Positions 25,431-34,040 of a DNA stretch of 64,000 nucleotides are shown here, piece by piece (the first letter of the stretch is position 1; every line of letters starts with the position of its first letter). This DNA comes from Treponema sp. (GTDB lineage Bacteria; Spirochaetota; Spirochaetia; Treponematales; Breznakiellaceae). Both the position numbers and the translations under genes were made by a program. Under the pieces are notes generated by a model that was not told where the DNA came from, searched no databases, and saw only the letters and a list, made by a program, of their open reading frames with translations. Where the stretch lies: contig WRMC01000003.1 of NCBI GenBank assembly GCA_009777335.1, positions 106,864-170,863 of the forward strand, read 5' to 3'.

Positions 25431-27182
25431 ATGGAAAAAAAGAGCGAAGCCCCTTCTGTATATTCCCGGCCTGTGGGGGACTTCCTTCCCTCATCTGCAG
25501 CGGGGGCCCGGGTCATCGAAGTCCGGCTGGGCCCCTCCCTCTTGGCCTACGGCCCCGGCTTTGCCTGGCCCCCCATAGAGATTAACGCCCTGGAATTCGA
25601 CTCCCGCACCGCGGGGCCCGGTTCCCTCTTCTTTGCCCTCCCGGGGCTCCACACCGACGGCCACAGCTATGTTCCCAGGGCGATAGAGCAGGGGGCCCAG
25701 GCGGTGGTCCACCAGTCGGAGCTACAGGAGTACAAAGAGGGGATCCTCTACATCCGGGTGGCCGATTCCCGGTTGGCCATGTCCCCCATCGCCGCGGCCT
25801 TTTACGATCAGCCCTCCCGGAAGATGGCGGTCATAGGGGTCACCGGCACCGAGGGGAAGAGTACCACCGTCTTTCTTATCTATCAGCTTCTTAACCTCCT
25901 GGGCCATAAAGCCGGTCTCATTTCTACGGTCCAGCAGAGTGACGGCCTCTCCCTCTGGTGGAACCCGGAACACCAGACCACCCCCGAGGCCCCCATCATA
26001 CAGCGGCTCCTCCATGGTATGGCCGAAAAGGGCTGCAGCTTTGCGGTGGTCGAAAGCAGCTCCCACGGGCTCTCCAAAAAAACCGGCCGCCTGGAAGATG
26101 TAGACTTTGATGTGGGGGTCATGACCAATGTCCGGCATGAACACCTGGAGTTCCACGGCAGCTGGGAGCAGTACCGTTATGATAAGGCCGAACTCTTTAG
26201 GACCCTGGACCTCTCTCCCAGCAGCCACCTCAAGATGCTCCCCGGGGGGCCAAAGCAGATCCCCTCCTTTGGGGTCTACAATTTCGAAGACCCCAGCGGG
26301 GCTTTCTTCTGTGCTGCTACTAATAAACCATGTTTTTCCTTCTATGCCCCCCTGGGCCCATCAGAACCAGGGAGGGAAGGGAAGGCTGATCTCTGGGTAC
26401 CCCAGATTACAAGCAGCCCCCAGGGGAATTCCTATAGGGTCCAGGGGGAGTTGGCCGGAAAAGAAGGCATCGAAATGAAAGACCCCCTGAGCGGCTCCTT
26501 TAATGTCTTAAATGTCCTGGCGGCCCTCCTGGTGGTTTCCAGGATCCTCGATATAAATGTAGCGGCCCTCAAGGACCTGGTGCCCCAGCTGCAGCCCCTG
26601 CGGGGCAGGATGGAGCCGGTGCTGCAGGGGCAGCCCTTCGAAGTCCTGATCGATTATGCCCACACCCCCTCGTCCTTCGAAGCGGTCCTCCCCCCCCTGA
26701 AGGAAAGGCTCCAGCCCCTGGGGGGCCGCCTGATAGTCCTCTTTGGCTCCCCGGGGGAACGGGATGTCCAAAAACGCTATCTCCAGGGGGAGATTGCGGC
26801 CCGCTATGCGGACCTGATCATCCTCTGCGATGAGGACCCCCGGGGCGAGGACCCTCTGGCCATCCTCGAGGAGATCGCCCTGGGCTGCACTGCCAATCAG
26901 GGGGGGCCGGGGTCTAAGGCCGATGGCCTGGGCTGCGAGGTCACCAACCCCTTTATTCGGGGGAAGAACCTCTTTCTGATCCCCCAGCGGCCCCAGGCCC
27001 TGCGCCGGGCCTTTTCATTGGCTAAGGGGGGGGACCTGATCCTCCTTCTGGGGAAGGGACATGAGAACTCGATCATCTATGCCTCGGGGGCCATCCCCTA
27101 CGATGAGGCCCAGGAAGCCCAGCGGGCCCTGGCCGAGATGGGTTACCCCGGAGCAGATTCTGCAACTAATCTACAAAGCTGA
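25431..27182 (+). CDS. murE: UDP-MurNAc-tripeptide synthetase MurE
   Basis: 583 residues, longer than the ~500 usual, with extra sequence around residues 290-345. ATP-binding motif G-V-T-G-T-E-G-K-S-T-T near residue 140, the N-terminal F-D-S-R-T segment, and D-Y-A-H-T-P-S-S-F in the C-terminal domain. It adds the third, diamino residue to the peptidoglycan stem peptide in the cytoplasm. The motif read as DNPR in DAP-specific enzymes is E-D-P-R-G-E-D-P here, so the amino acid (DAP, lysine, ornithine) cannot be named. Confidence 0.92.
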   Translation: MEKKSEAPSVYSRPVGDFLPSSAAGARVIEVRLGPSLLAYGPGFAWPPIEINALEFDSRTAGPGSLFFALPGLHTDGHSYVPRAIEQGAQAVVHQSELQEYKEGILYIRVADSRLAMSPIAAAFYDQPSRKMAVIGVTGTEGKSTTVFLIYQLLNLLGHKAGLISTVQQSDGLSLWWNPEHQTTPEAPIIQRLLHGMAEKGCSFAVVESSSHGLSKKTGRLEDVDFDVGVMTNVRHEHLEFHGSWEQYRYDKAELFRTLDLSPSSHLKMLPGGPKQIPSFGVYNFEDPSGAFFCAATNKPCFSFYAPLGPSEPGREGKADLWVPQITSSPQGNSYRVQGELAGKEGIEMKDPLSGSFNVLNVLAALLVVSRILDINVAALKDLVPQLQPLRGRMEPVLQGQPFEVLIDYAHTPSSFEAVLPPLKERLQPLGGRLIVLFGSPGERDVQKRYLQGEIAARYADLIILCDEDPRGEDPLAILEEIALGCTANQGGPGSKADGLGCEVTNPFIRGKNLFLIPQRPQALRRAFSLAKGGDLILLLGKGHENSIIYASGAIPYDEAQEAQRALAEMGYPGADSATNLQS

Positions 27183-27696
27183 CCCGGTCCGCCTCTATGG
27201 GGTGGGCATCCTTGGTTCCCGCGGGGACCCCAACGGCTATTGAGACCGCAAAGGCCTGGCCCTGGGGGAACTTCAGCTTCTTGTTTAATTCTTCCCCCCG
27301 CTTGCCCGTAAAGGCCGCTTCGGGGCGGCCCAGGATCACCGTCCCCAGGCCTATGGCATGGGCCGCCAGGGCTATGTTCTGGGTCGCGATGCCGCAGTCC
27401 AGCCGGGCCCAGCGGGCCACCGGGTCGGAACTGATAAAGATAACCGTCTTGGCTCCGTGGTAAATGTCCCCCCCCTTCTCATTCAGGGAGGCCCAGACTT
27501 CGTCATTTATTTCTTTTAAAAGGTCCTCGTTTTGCACCACCGTAAAATGCCAGGGCTGGGAATTCCTGGCACTGGGGGCCTCCTGGGCGGCCTTAAGCAG
27601 GGTGTCTATCTGCTCCTTGCTCACCTTCTGGTCCGTGTAGGACCGGATGCTTCGGCGGTCCGCAATGGCCTGTAATACCGGATTACTCATATTCAT
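27166..27696 (-). CDS. Nitroreductase family protein
   Basis: 176 residues. The start I-A-D-R-R-S-I-R-S-Y and A-P-S-A-R-N-S-Q-P-W-H-F are the FMN-binding signatures of the family, with the later G-L-G-T-V-I-L-G. It would use NAD(P)H to reduce nitro compounds, quinones or flavins. The ATG follows ATAGGAGT. The gene is monocistronic; its end overlaps murE by 17 bases. Confidence 0.9.
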   Translation of the reverse strand: MNMSNPVLQAIADRRSIRSYTDQKVSKEQIDTLLKAAQEAPSARNSQPWHFTVVQNEDLLKEINDEVWASLNEKGGDIYHGAKTVIFISSDPVARWARLDCGIATQNIALAAHAIGLGTVILGRPEAAFTGKRGEELNKKLKFPQGQAFAVSIAVGVPAGTKDAHPIEADRVSFVD

Positions 27697-27742
27697 ACTC
27701 CTATGGAAAATAATGAAGCTATAGTACTCCCAGGAACCTCGG

Positions 27743-27771
27743 TTGTAAACTATTATTTTTGGGTTTAAAAT
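27743..27771 (+). promoter_or_regulatory. Sigma-70-type promoter of the OmpA-like gene
   Basis: TTGTAA (27743-27748), a 17-base spacer and TAAAAT (27766-27771). Six bases separate the -10 from ATG 27778, which has no Shine-Dalgarno, so the predicted transcript starts at the A of the ATG. Confidence 0.55.
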
Positions 27772-27777
27772 GAACCC

Positions 27778-28992
27778 ATGTCCCGGCTACGGATCCTCTT
27801 CCCCCTCCTTTTTCTTTTCTTCCTTACCCAAGCCCTGGGGGCCGCCGAATTTAACTTTACCTTTAGGGCCGGGGACAAGTACCGGATCCTCTCCACGGTC
27901 CACCACGATATCTACATAGACCGGGTCTTGAGCTTCCAGGCGGAGATCCTGAACCGCATTTCCGTGGATGTCCACTCCACCCAGGGGGAGAGGGGTCTCC
28001 ACAGCGCCACCTTCCAGACCGCCGAGCGGACCGTCCCCGTGGGGGAGGAGGCCGACCGGGGGGCCCTCTTTACCTGGTCCCGGGACTATTACTCCGAGTT
28101 TTCCCAGGGCCCCTCGGGGCAGATGAACGTAACCCCTGGATTCTTCTTCCCCATGGTGAGGGATCTCCCCCTCTTTCCCGGGGGACCCCTAAACCCCGGG
28201 GATACCTGGAGTGCCCCGGGCATGGAGGTCCACGACTTTCGGGCCAACTTCAGCATAGAGGAACCCTTCATGATGCCCTTCATGGCCGACTATACCTACT
28301 TAGGTCCCCAGGTCTGGCAGGGAAGGAGCTATCCGGCCTTTAGGGTTTCTTACCGGATTTTTTGGGATGAAGGGAAGGCAAGGCAGGGCTTAAGTGAGCT
28401 TGCCCTTCGGAGAATCCTGGTGGCCTCGGACCAGATCCTTTACTGGGAGGATGGCAGGATCATAGCCTACGAGGAAGTGTTCAGGACCATCATTTACCTC
28501 ACCAACGGAAGCACCTGGGAGTACCGGGGCCAGGCGGAGGCCCAGATCGTCGACTCCCAGCCCATGGACAGGGAGGCCCTGGCGGCCGAGATTAGCCAGG
28601 CCGTCGCTGCCCTCCCGGATATCTCGGTCCGGGTGGCCGACGAGGGGGTGATCATAAGCCTCGAGAACATTCAGTTTGATCCCGATTCGGCGGTTTTGAG
28701 GCCCACCGAGTATCCCAAGTTGGACCGGATCGCCGAGATCCTCCTGGCCTACCCGGACCGGGACATCATGGTGGGGGGCCATACGGCCCTGGCGGGGACC
28801 GCCGCCGGGAGAATGCAGCTTTCCCTGGAGCGGGCCCAGGCGGTGGCGGACCAGCTCCTCCGGCGGAATGTCCGGAGCCCCGAGCGGCTCATCATCCGGG
28901 GGTATGGGGCCGAGCAGCCCCTGGCCGACAATGCTACACCCCAGGGGATGGAACGGAATCGCCGGGTGGAGATCATCATTCTAGAGAATTAA
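27778..28992 (+). CDS. Exported OmpA-family protein
   Basis: 404 residues. A hydrophobic stretch at residues ~5-20 ending A-L-G-A-A is a likely signal peptide. A beta-rich domain of ~270 residues follows. The last ~115 residues are an OmpA/MotB-type peptidoglycan-binding domain: F-D-P-D-S-A-V-L, G-G-H-T-A, E-R-A-Q-A-V-A and R-N-R-R-V-E-I. It would anchor the outer envelope to peptidoglycan. It is followed 24 bases later by the lipid kinase gene. Confidence 0.88.
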   Translation: MSRLRILFPLLFLFFLTQALGAAEFNFTFRAGDKYRILSTVHHDIYIDRVLSFQAEILNRISVDVHSTQGERGLHSATFQTAERTVPVGEEADRGALFTWSRDYYSEFSQGPSGQMNVTPGFFFPMVRDLPLFPGGPLNPGDTWSAPGMEVHDFRANFSIEEPFMMPFMADYTYLGPQVWQGRSYPAFRVSYRIFWDEGKARQGLSELALRRILVASDQILYWEDGRIIAYEEVFRTIIYLTNGSTWEYRGQAEAQIVDSQPMDREALAAEISQAVAALPDISVRVADEGVIISLENIQFDPDSAVLRPTEYPKLDRIAEILLAYPDRDIMVGGHTALAGTAAGRMQLSLERAQAVADQLLRRNVRSPERLIIRGYGAEQPLADNATPQGMERNRRVEIIILEN

Positions 28993-29016
28993 AGGGCAGG
29001 AAAGGAGACGAGAAAT

Positions 29017-30120
29017 ATGTTTGAAGAATTTGCCTCCGCCCTTTCTGACATGCTGCGGGCGAGCCCCCTGGAGGCCCAGCGCCCCCTGCGCTGGACTATC
29101 ATCGCCAACCCCAAGGCCGGGGGCTTTACCATGAAGACCCGCTGGAAGAGGCACCTGGTCATGCTGGAAGAGGGGCGCGCCAGGGCCCGCTTAAACTCCC
29201 GGCCCAGCCCGGCAGAACCCTCCAGGACCAGTTTGAGCCTCCCCAGCGAGGGCCCCCGGAAGGGCCTCCTTCTTACCAGGGCCCAGGGCCATGGGGGAGA
29301 GATCTGCCGGGCCCTTCTGGATGAGATAGCCCAGGACGAGGGCCAGGAGCGGCCCTTTCACCTCATCATCTGCGCCGGAGGGGACGGGACGAGCCGGGAG
29401 GTGATGGAGCAGCTCTACCAGGCCCCAGCATCTATACGGGAACACCTGGCCATCCTTCGGCTCCCCATGGGGACCGGCAACGACGGGGCCGATGCCTGGG
29501 ATCTGGACCGGGCCCTTCAGCTTATCAACGATAAGGCGGAGGTAAGGAAGCAGCGGGCGGTGGTTTTAAAAAATAAGGGGGGGGAGCGGACCTTCCTGGC
29601 CTTTAATATACTTTCGGTGGGCCTCGATGCCTTTGTGACCCACATGACCAACAGGATGAAGAGCCGCTTTCCCGGGGATTCCTACAAACTCTGGATAGAT
29701 CTGGCGGCCCTCTTTTATGACAAGCTCTACACCGTGGGATACCTGGATGTCCGCAGCCGGGATGCCCAGGGGAAGGAGACCCTGGCCTTTAAAGAAAAGC
29801 TGCTCCTCGTGGCCATGGGGGAGAGCGGCCGGCGCAGTTACGGGGCCCACAAATGGATCCTCCCCGATGAAAGGAATGTCTGCGCCATTACCCAGATGCC
29901 CCTCCACCGCAAGATCGCCCTCAAGGGCCTACTGGCCTATGGGACCCACATGGACCATAAGGAGGCCCTGCTCTGGAATGCCCATGGCCTGGAGATCTAC
30001 AGCGAGCATCCCATGCTGGCCCAGATGGACGGAGAGACCGCCAGCCTCGGCAAGGAAGACTTTCCGGTGAACATCTCCTTAAGCGAGCCGGTGATCCCCA
30101 TCCTTAAACTGCTTCCCTAG
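29017..30120 (+). CDS. Diacylglycerol kinase-family lipid kinase
   Basis: 367 residues. I-I-A-N-P-K-A-G-G at residue ~30, C-A-G-G-D-G-T-S-R-E near residue ~120 and L-P-M-G-T-G-N-D are the DAGK catalytic motifs; G-G-D-G-T binds nucleotide. The family phosphorylates diacylglycerol, sphingoid bases or undecaprenol-like lipids; the substrate is not evident. The ATG follows GGAAAGGAGACG. It is probably co-transcribed with the OmpA-like gene. The end overlaps mgtC by 4 bases. Confidence 0.88.
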   Translation: MFEEFASALSDMLRASPLEAQRPLRWTIIANPKAGGFTMKTRWKRHLVMLEEGRARARLNSRPSPAEPSRTSLSLPSEGPRKGLLLTRAQGHGGEICRALLDEIAQDEGQERPFHLIICAGGDGTSREVMEQLYQAPASIREHLAILRLPMGTGNDGADAWDLDRALQLINDKAEVRKQRAVVLKNKGGERTFLAFNILSVGLDAFVTHMTNRMKSRFPGDSYKLWIDLAALFYDKLYTVGYLDVRSRDAQGKETLAFKEKLLLVAMGESGRRSYGAHKWILPDERNVCAITQMPLHRKIALKGLLAYGTHMDHKEALLWNAHGLEIYSEHPMLAQMDGETASLGKEDFPVNISLSEPVIPILKLLP

Positions 30121-30809
30121 TATCGTTCTTTTATTTCCACCTTTCCCACGTTGTCCAGGCTCTTGATGCTCCTGGCTATGCTGGCTATGTCGCTCTGGTT
30201 GGCCATCTGTACCAGGAGCCTGAGCCGGGTGCCCCGGTCCTTGGAGCCCTGGTTGATGTCCATGGACTGGATCTCCATCCCCGCCTCTTTCATTAAAGCC
30301 AGGGCCTCCCGGGTGTTGGGGTTGTTAATTTTATAGGAGATCACCATGGTCTTGATCCTACCCGAGGGAAAGAGGCGCCGCTCAAAGATGGCCAGGACCC
30401 GGAGGGCAAAGAGCCCCAGGACCAGGGCGGCCCCGGCGACCAGGAACATGCCGCCCCCTATGGCCAGCCCCAGGGCGGCCACAAACCAGAGGGAGGCCGC
30501 GGTAGTGAGCCCCCGGATATTGTTCCCCAGCCGGATGATGGCTCCGGCCCCCAAAAAGCCTATGCCGGAGACCACCTGGGCGGCGATCCTTCCCGGGTCA
30601 CCCCCCCTTAAGGGGCTGGCAAATTCCTGGGGCAGGTAGATAGAGAGGAGCATGAGGAGGGTAGCCCCCGTGGCAATGAGGATGTGGGTCCTTAAGCCCG
30701 CCACCTGCCTGCGGCTGGATCTCTCCAACCCTATGAGCCCCCCCCCAAGGAAGCCCAGCCCAAGGCGGATAATCATGTCTATTTCGCTCAAGTAGGTTAC
30801 GCTTTCCAT
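30117..30809 (-). CDS. MgtC/SapB family membrane protein
   Basis: 230 residues. The N-terminal half has about four to five transmembrane helices and the family motif G-G-L-I-G-L-E-R-S, then R-T-H-I-L-I-A-T-G-A and G-I-G-F-L-G-A-G-A-I. The C-terminal part is ACT-like and cytoplasmic. MgtC proteins are linked to magnesium limitation and membrane potential. ATG 30809 is chosen because the frame upstream to TTG 30845 runs through the -35 box and adds non-family residues. Confidence 0.88.
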   Translation of the reverse strand: MESVTYLSEIDMIIRLGLGFLGGGLIGLERSSRRQVAGLRTHILIATGATLLMLLSIYLPQEFASPLRGGDPGRIAAQVVSGIGFLGAGAIIRLGNNIRGLTTAASLWFVAALGLAIGGGMFLVAGAALVLGLFALRVLAIFERRLFPSGRIKTMVISYKINNPNTREALALMKEAGMEIQSMDINQGSKDRGTRLRLLVQMANQSDIASIARSIKSLDNVGKVEIKERY

Positions 30810-30815
30810 AACTAA

Positions 30816-30845
30816 AGTATCGGATCTGAGTAGATGGGTTTGCAA
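30816..30845 (-). promoter_or_regulatory. Promoter of the MgtC-family gene
   Basis: TTGCAA (30845-30840), 18 bases and GATACT (30821-30816) on the minus strand. The -10 ends six bases before ATG 30809, which has no ribosome site, so a leaderless transcript is predicted. Confidence 0.45.
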
Positions 30846-30890
30846 GGGTTGATTGTTAAAATTAGACCTAAGATTAATAACTCTCTAAAC

Positions 30891-31150
30891 TAAGACCAAC
30901 CCTGCACACTCAGCTCACGCTGGACAGGAACCTTCATCCCTGCCGAGCTCGGCTGGCGGTCTGACCCTAAAATCGTTGCCTCCTAAGCTGGCCTTATCTG
31001 CCCGCCAGAGGCTCGTCATGGACGAAGTTCCTGCTCCAGCTGAGATAACTATGCTCGGGCAGATCAAGAAGAGCCTTTAATAATCCAATCCTACAAGTGT
31101 GAAGGGGGAAGAAAAAAAATGGGGTTTACTGGCAAAGGTGTCAGTCACCA
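30891..31150 (-). repeat. Structured interspersed repeat R4 (candidate RNA element)
   Basis: On the minus strand it runs TGACTGACACC - GTAGGATTGGATTATTAAAG - GGCTCTTC - P1 GCTGGA (31040-31035) - AGGAACTTCGTCC - CTGGCGG...CCGCCAG - GGATGAAGGTTCCT - TCCAGC (30924-30919). P1 extends by CTCA/TGAG. The inner stem is five pairs, a bulged G, then eight pairs with one G-U. The leader is shared with R3 (TAGGATTGATTATTAAAGG), but the stems differ from R1-R3 in sequence and not in shape. Confidence 0.68.
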
Positions 31151-31201
31151 TGTGCTCCCAAGGTGGGGGTAAGATGATTTTTGATGCTGCTTACTGTTAG
31201 T

Positions 31202-31350
31202 GAAAAATTCTCAACGTTGAGATTGCCACATGCAAAAAAGTCCAACGTTGGAACTGATGGGTCAGAAAAATTCTCAACGTTGAGATTACCACATGCAAAA
31301 AAGTCTAACGTTGGAACTGGTGGGTCAGAAAAAGTCCAACGTTGGACTTT
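31202..31350. repeat. 63-bp tandem repeat with AACGTT palindromes
   Basis: Units start at 31202, 31265 and 31328 (period 63); the first two are nearly identical and the third is cut short after six bases of similarity. Each full unit has the 14-bp palindrome TCTCAACGTTGAGA and a second core around TCCAACGTTGGA. The third unit ends in the perfect 20-bp palindrome AAAGTCCAACGTTGGACTTT (31331-31350). It abuts element M1. Confidence 0.8.
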
Positions 31351-31357
31351 TATTCGA

Positions 31358-31631
31358 TGATCTCACCACTGTTGGGGGGACACATGGGGGAGGGGTGGGG
31401 GTTGCTTTGGACCAGGAATATCTGGGAGTTCTCCGCTGTAGGAGACCTCGAGAAAAGCAGAATAGGATAATGAGGGAAGCTCCGGCATCCAGTATGTGCG
31501 AGAAAAGCTGAACGCAATGGTACAAGACAAGAGACTGGGTGCCGGGGGCTCCGTAGGCGGGTTCATCTCAATTCCTGGGCCGGAGCGGCCCCCACCCCTC
31601 TTGCGGATGTACCTAGTCGGTGGTGAGATCA
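31358..31631 (-). mobile_element. Element M1 (MITE-like, 274 bp)
   Basis: It is bounded by perfect 12-bp terminal inverted repeats, TGATCTCACCAC (31358-31369) and GTGGTGAGATCA (31620-31631). A second nested inverted repeat GAGGGGTGGGGG / CCCCCACCCCTC lies inside. It is about four-fifths identical by eye to M2 at 62887, in opposite orientation. No transposase is encoded. An open frame runs through both copies, but most differences would change the amino acid, so it is unlikely to be coding. Confidence 0.7.
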
Positions 31632-31687
31632 ACCAATACGGTGGAACTTTATTTATCTAGAGAGTATTATTACCTAAGGGGCGTACT

Positions 31688-34036
31688 ATGGTTAAAATCT
31701 GCACTAATGGGGTCTGGATCCTTAAGGGCCGGGAAATTATCGAAGACATACCAGAGAATCAGGGCCGCCTGCGTAATGTTTCCATCCAGGAGGGGGAGGA
31801 GCAGAAGGACCTGGGCCGGCTGGGTACCATGGCGGCGGGGATCCTCCTGGCCCACCATGAGGATCAGGGCTCCAGTTCTGCTGAGACCCCTCGCACCGCC
31901 CCGCCCCGGGAGCTCAAACTCAAATTCGACGCCATGGCCTCCCATGATATCACCTTCGTCAACATCATCCAGACCGCCAAGGTGAGCGGCCTGGAGGAAT
32001 TCCCCATCCCCTATATTCTGACCAACTGCCATAACTCCCTCTGTGCTGTCGGGGGCACCGTGAATGCCGATGACCACCTCTTTGGGCTCTCGGCGGCCAA
32101 GCGCTACGGCGGGGTTTTTGTGCCCCCCCACCTGGCGGTGATCCATTCCTATATCCGGGAGGCCCGGACCGCCGGGGGCCGGATGATCCTGGGGAGTGAC
32201 AGCCACACCCGTTATGGTTCCTACGGCACCATGGGAGTGGGGGAGGGGGGGGGCGAACTGGTCAAGCAGCTCCTGGGCCAGAGCTACCAGGCCCCCTGGC
32301 CGGCGGTGGTGGCGGTGAACCTCTCCGGAAAGGTCCGGCCCGGGGTGGGTCCCCAGGATGTGGCCCTGGCTATCATAGGGGCGGTCTTCCAGGGGGGGAT
32401 AGCCAAGAATGCGGTGCTGGAGTTCATCGGGGACGGGATAGAATCCCTCAGCGCCGATTTCCGGGCCGGCATAGACGTGATGACCACCGAGACCACCTCC
32501 TGGTCTTCCATCTGGGAGACCGACGAAACCATCAGAGCCTTTTACGAAACCCACCATCGCCAGGAGCGCTTCCGCCACCTCTTTCCCCAAGACCTGGCCT
32601 ACTACGACGGGATGATCTACGTGGATCTGGGGGCGGTAAAGCCCATGATAGCCCTTCCTTTCCATCCCAGTAATGTCTACGACCTGGACAGCCTTTTGGC
32701 CAACCCCGGGGACATTCTCCGGAAAGTAGAAATCGATGCCCAGGAGCTGATGGAAGAGAGCCAGGTGAAGCTCGACCTCACCGGCAAAATCGACAGCTCC
32801 GGGAGGATCCGGGTCGATCAGGGGGTGGTGGCGGGCTGTGCCGGGGGGACCTTCGAGAACCTCATGGCGGTCCAGTCCATCATGGAGGAAGGAGCCAAGT
32901 TGGCCCCGGAAGAAGGCCCGGGGGGCAACGAGGGCTTTACCCTCTCGGTCTATCCGGGAAGCCAGCCCATCCTCCTGGAACTGTCCCGGAACGGGGCCCT
33001 CTCCTCCCTCATTCAAAAGGGAGTCATCGTGCGGACCGCCTTCTGCGGGCCCTGCTTTGGGGCCGGGGATGTGCCGGCCCATGGGGGCCTGTCGATACGC
33101 CACAGTACCCGGAACTTCCCCAACCGGGAGGGCTCCAAGCCCAACGAGGGGCAGATCTCCTCGGTGGCCCTGATGGATGCCCGGAGCATCGCCGCCACGG
33201 CCCTTAACGGGGGCTTCCTTACTTCGATAGACAAGCTGGACTGGAAGGAAGAGAGGCCGGTCTTTCATTTCGATCCCCTTCCCTATAAAGAAAAGACCTA
33301 CAACGGCATAGGCAAGGCCGACAGGGAGGCGCCCCTCCATTATGGCCCCAACATCACCGACTGGCCCGAGATGCAAAGCCTGGATGATAACCTCCTTATC
33401 AAGGTGATCTCCTACATCAACGACCCGGTGACCACCACCGACGAGCTGATCCCCTCGGGGGACACCTCCTCCTTCCGGTCCAACCCGGTGGGGCTCGCAG
33501 AGTTCACCCTCTCCCGCAAGGACCCCGCCTATGTGGGCCAGGCCAAGGCGGTGGCGGCGGGGGATCTCCCGGAACTGCCGGGGGTCCTGGAAAGGGCCAA
33601 AGCTGCGGTCAGCGAAGAGGTTCTGGCCCGGGCCCCGGGCATACAGGTAGCTTCGGGGATCTTCGCCCGGAAACCCGGGGACGGGAGCGCCCGGGAACAG
33701 GCCGCCAGCTGTCAGCGGGTCCTGGGGGGCAGCGCCAACTTTGCCCAGGAGTATGCCACCAAGCGTTACCGATCGAACCTTATCAACTGGGGGATCATCC
33801 CCTTTATTATCCAGGGGGAGCCTCCCTTTCAGAGGGGGGACTATGTCTTTATCCCCGGCATTAGGGAGGCCCTCATGGAATGCAAGCAGGAGATTCCCGC
33901 CTATGTGCTAAAGGGCGATAATGCCGGGGCCCAGAATGTTAGCCTCTATCTGCCGGACTTAAGCAGGGACGAAGCGGAGCTGCTCTTACAGGGGAGTCTT
34001 ATCAATCTAAACCGGAATAAATTGAAGGGTGCTTAG
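31688..34036 (+). CDS. Aconitase-family hydratase (YbhJ-like)
   Basis: 782 residues of aconitase fold. The H-D-I-T-F-V, G-S-D-S-H-T-R-Y-G and G-V-G-E-G-G-G segments correspond to the aconitase substrate and cluster regions. Cysteines in T-N-C-H-N, A-G-C-A-G-G and F-C-G-P-C-F are candidate [4Fe-4S] ligands. A swivelling domain is at the C-terminus. Overall it resembles the uncharacterised hydratase YbhJ more than true aconitase or isopropylmalate isomerase, so citrate should not be assumed as substrate. The ATG follows AAGGGGCG. It is preceded by repeat locus 2. Confidence 0.82.
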   Translation: MVKICTNGVWILKGREIIEDIPENQGRLRNVSIQEGEEQKDLGRLGTMAAGILLAHHEDQGSSSAETPRTAPPRELKLKFDAMASHDITFVNIIQTAKVSGLEEFPIPYILTNCHNSLCAVGGTVNADDHLFGLSAAKRYGGVFVPPHLAVIHSYIREARTAGGRMILGSDSHTRYGSYGTMGVGEGGGELVKQLLGQSYQAPWPAVVAVNLSGKVRPGVGPQDVALAIIGAVFQGGIAKNAVLEFIGDGIESLSADFRAGIDVMTTETTSWSSIWETDETIRAFYETHHRQERFRHLFPQDLAYYDGMIYVDLGAVKPMIALPFHPSNVYDLDSLLANPGDILRKVEIDAQELMEESQVKLDLTGKIDSSGRIRVDQGVVAGCAGGTFENLMAVQSIMEEGAKLAPEEGPGGNEGFTLSVYPGSQPILLELSRNGALSSLIQKGVIVRTAFCGPCFGAGDVPAHGGLSIRHSTRNFPNREGSKPNEGQISSVALMDARSIAATALNGGFLTSIDKLDWKEERPVFHFDPLPYKEKTYNGIGKADREAPLHYGPNITDWPEMQSLDDNLLIKVISYINDPVTTTDELIPSGDTSSFRSNPVGLAEFTLSRKDPAYVGQAKAVAAGDLPELPGVLERAKAAVSEEVLARAPGIQVASGIFARKPGDGSAREQAASCQRVLGGSANFAQEYATKRYRSNLINWGIIPFIIQGEPPFQRGDYVFIPGIREALMECKQEIPAYVLKGDNAGAQNVSLYLPDLSRDEAELLLQGSLINLNRNKLKGA

Positions 34037-34040
34037 GGAC

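Larger units (their letters stand above)
30846..31687. other. Gene-free repeat locus 2
   Basis: 842 bases between mgtC and the hydratase gene with no convincing gene. It contains the minus-strand structured repeat R4, the near-palindrome GGTGTCAGTCACC (31137-31149), a 63-bp tandem repeat with palindromic cores, and the 274-bp element M1. Read on the minus strand, the order M1 then R4 is the same as M2 then R3 at locus 4. Confidence 0.75.

Noticed and set aside
31202..31350. CRISPR array
   Set aside because: Only two full units with no variable spacers; the period is a tandem repeat and no cas gene is near.
31293..31511. Short open frame across the 63-bp repeats and M1
   Set aside because: It crosses two unrelated repeat elements and has no start signal.
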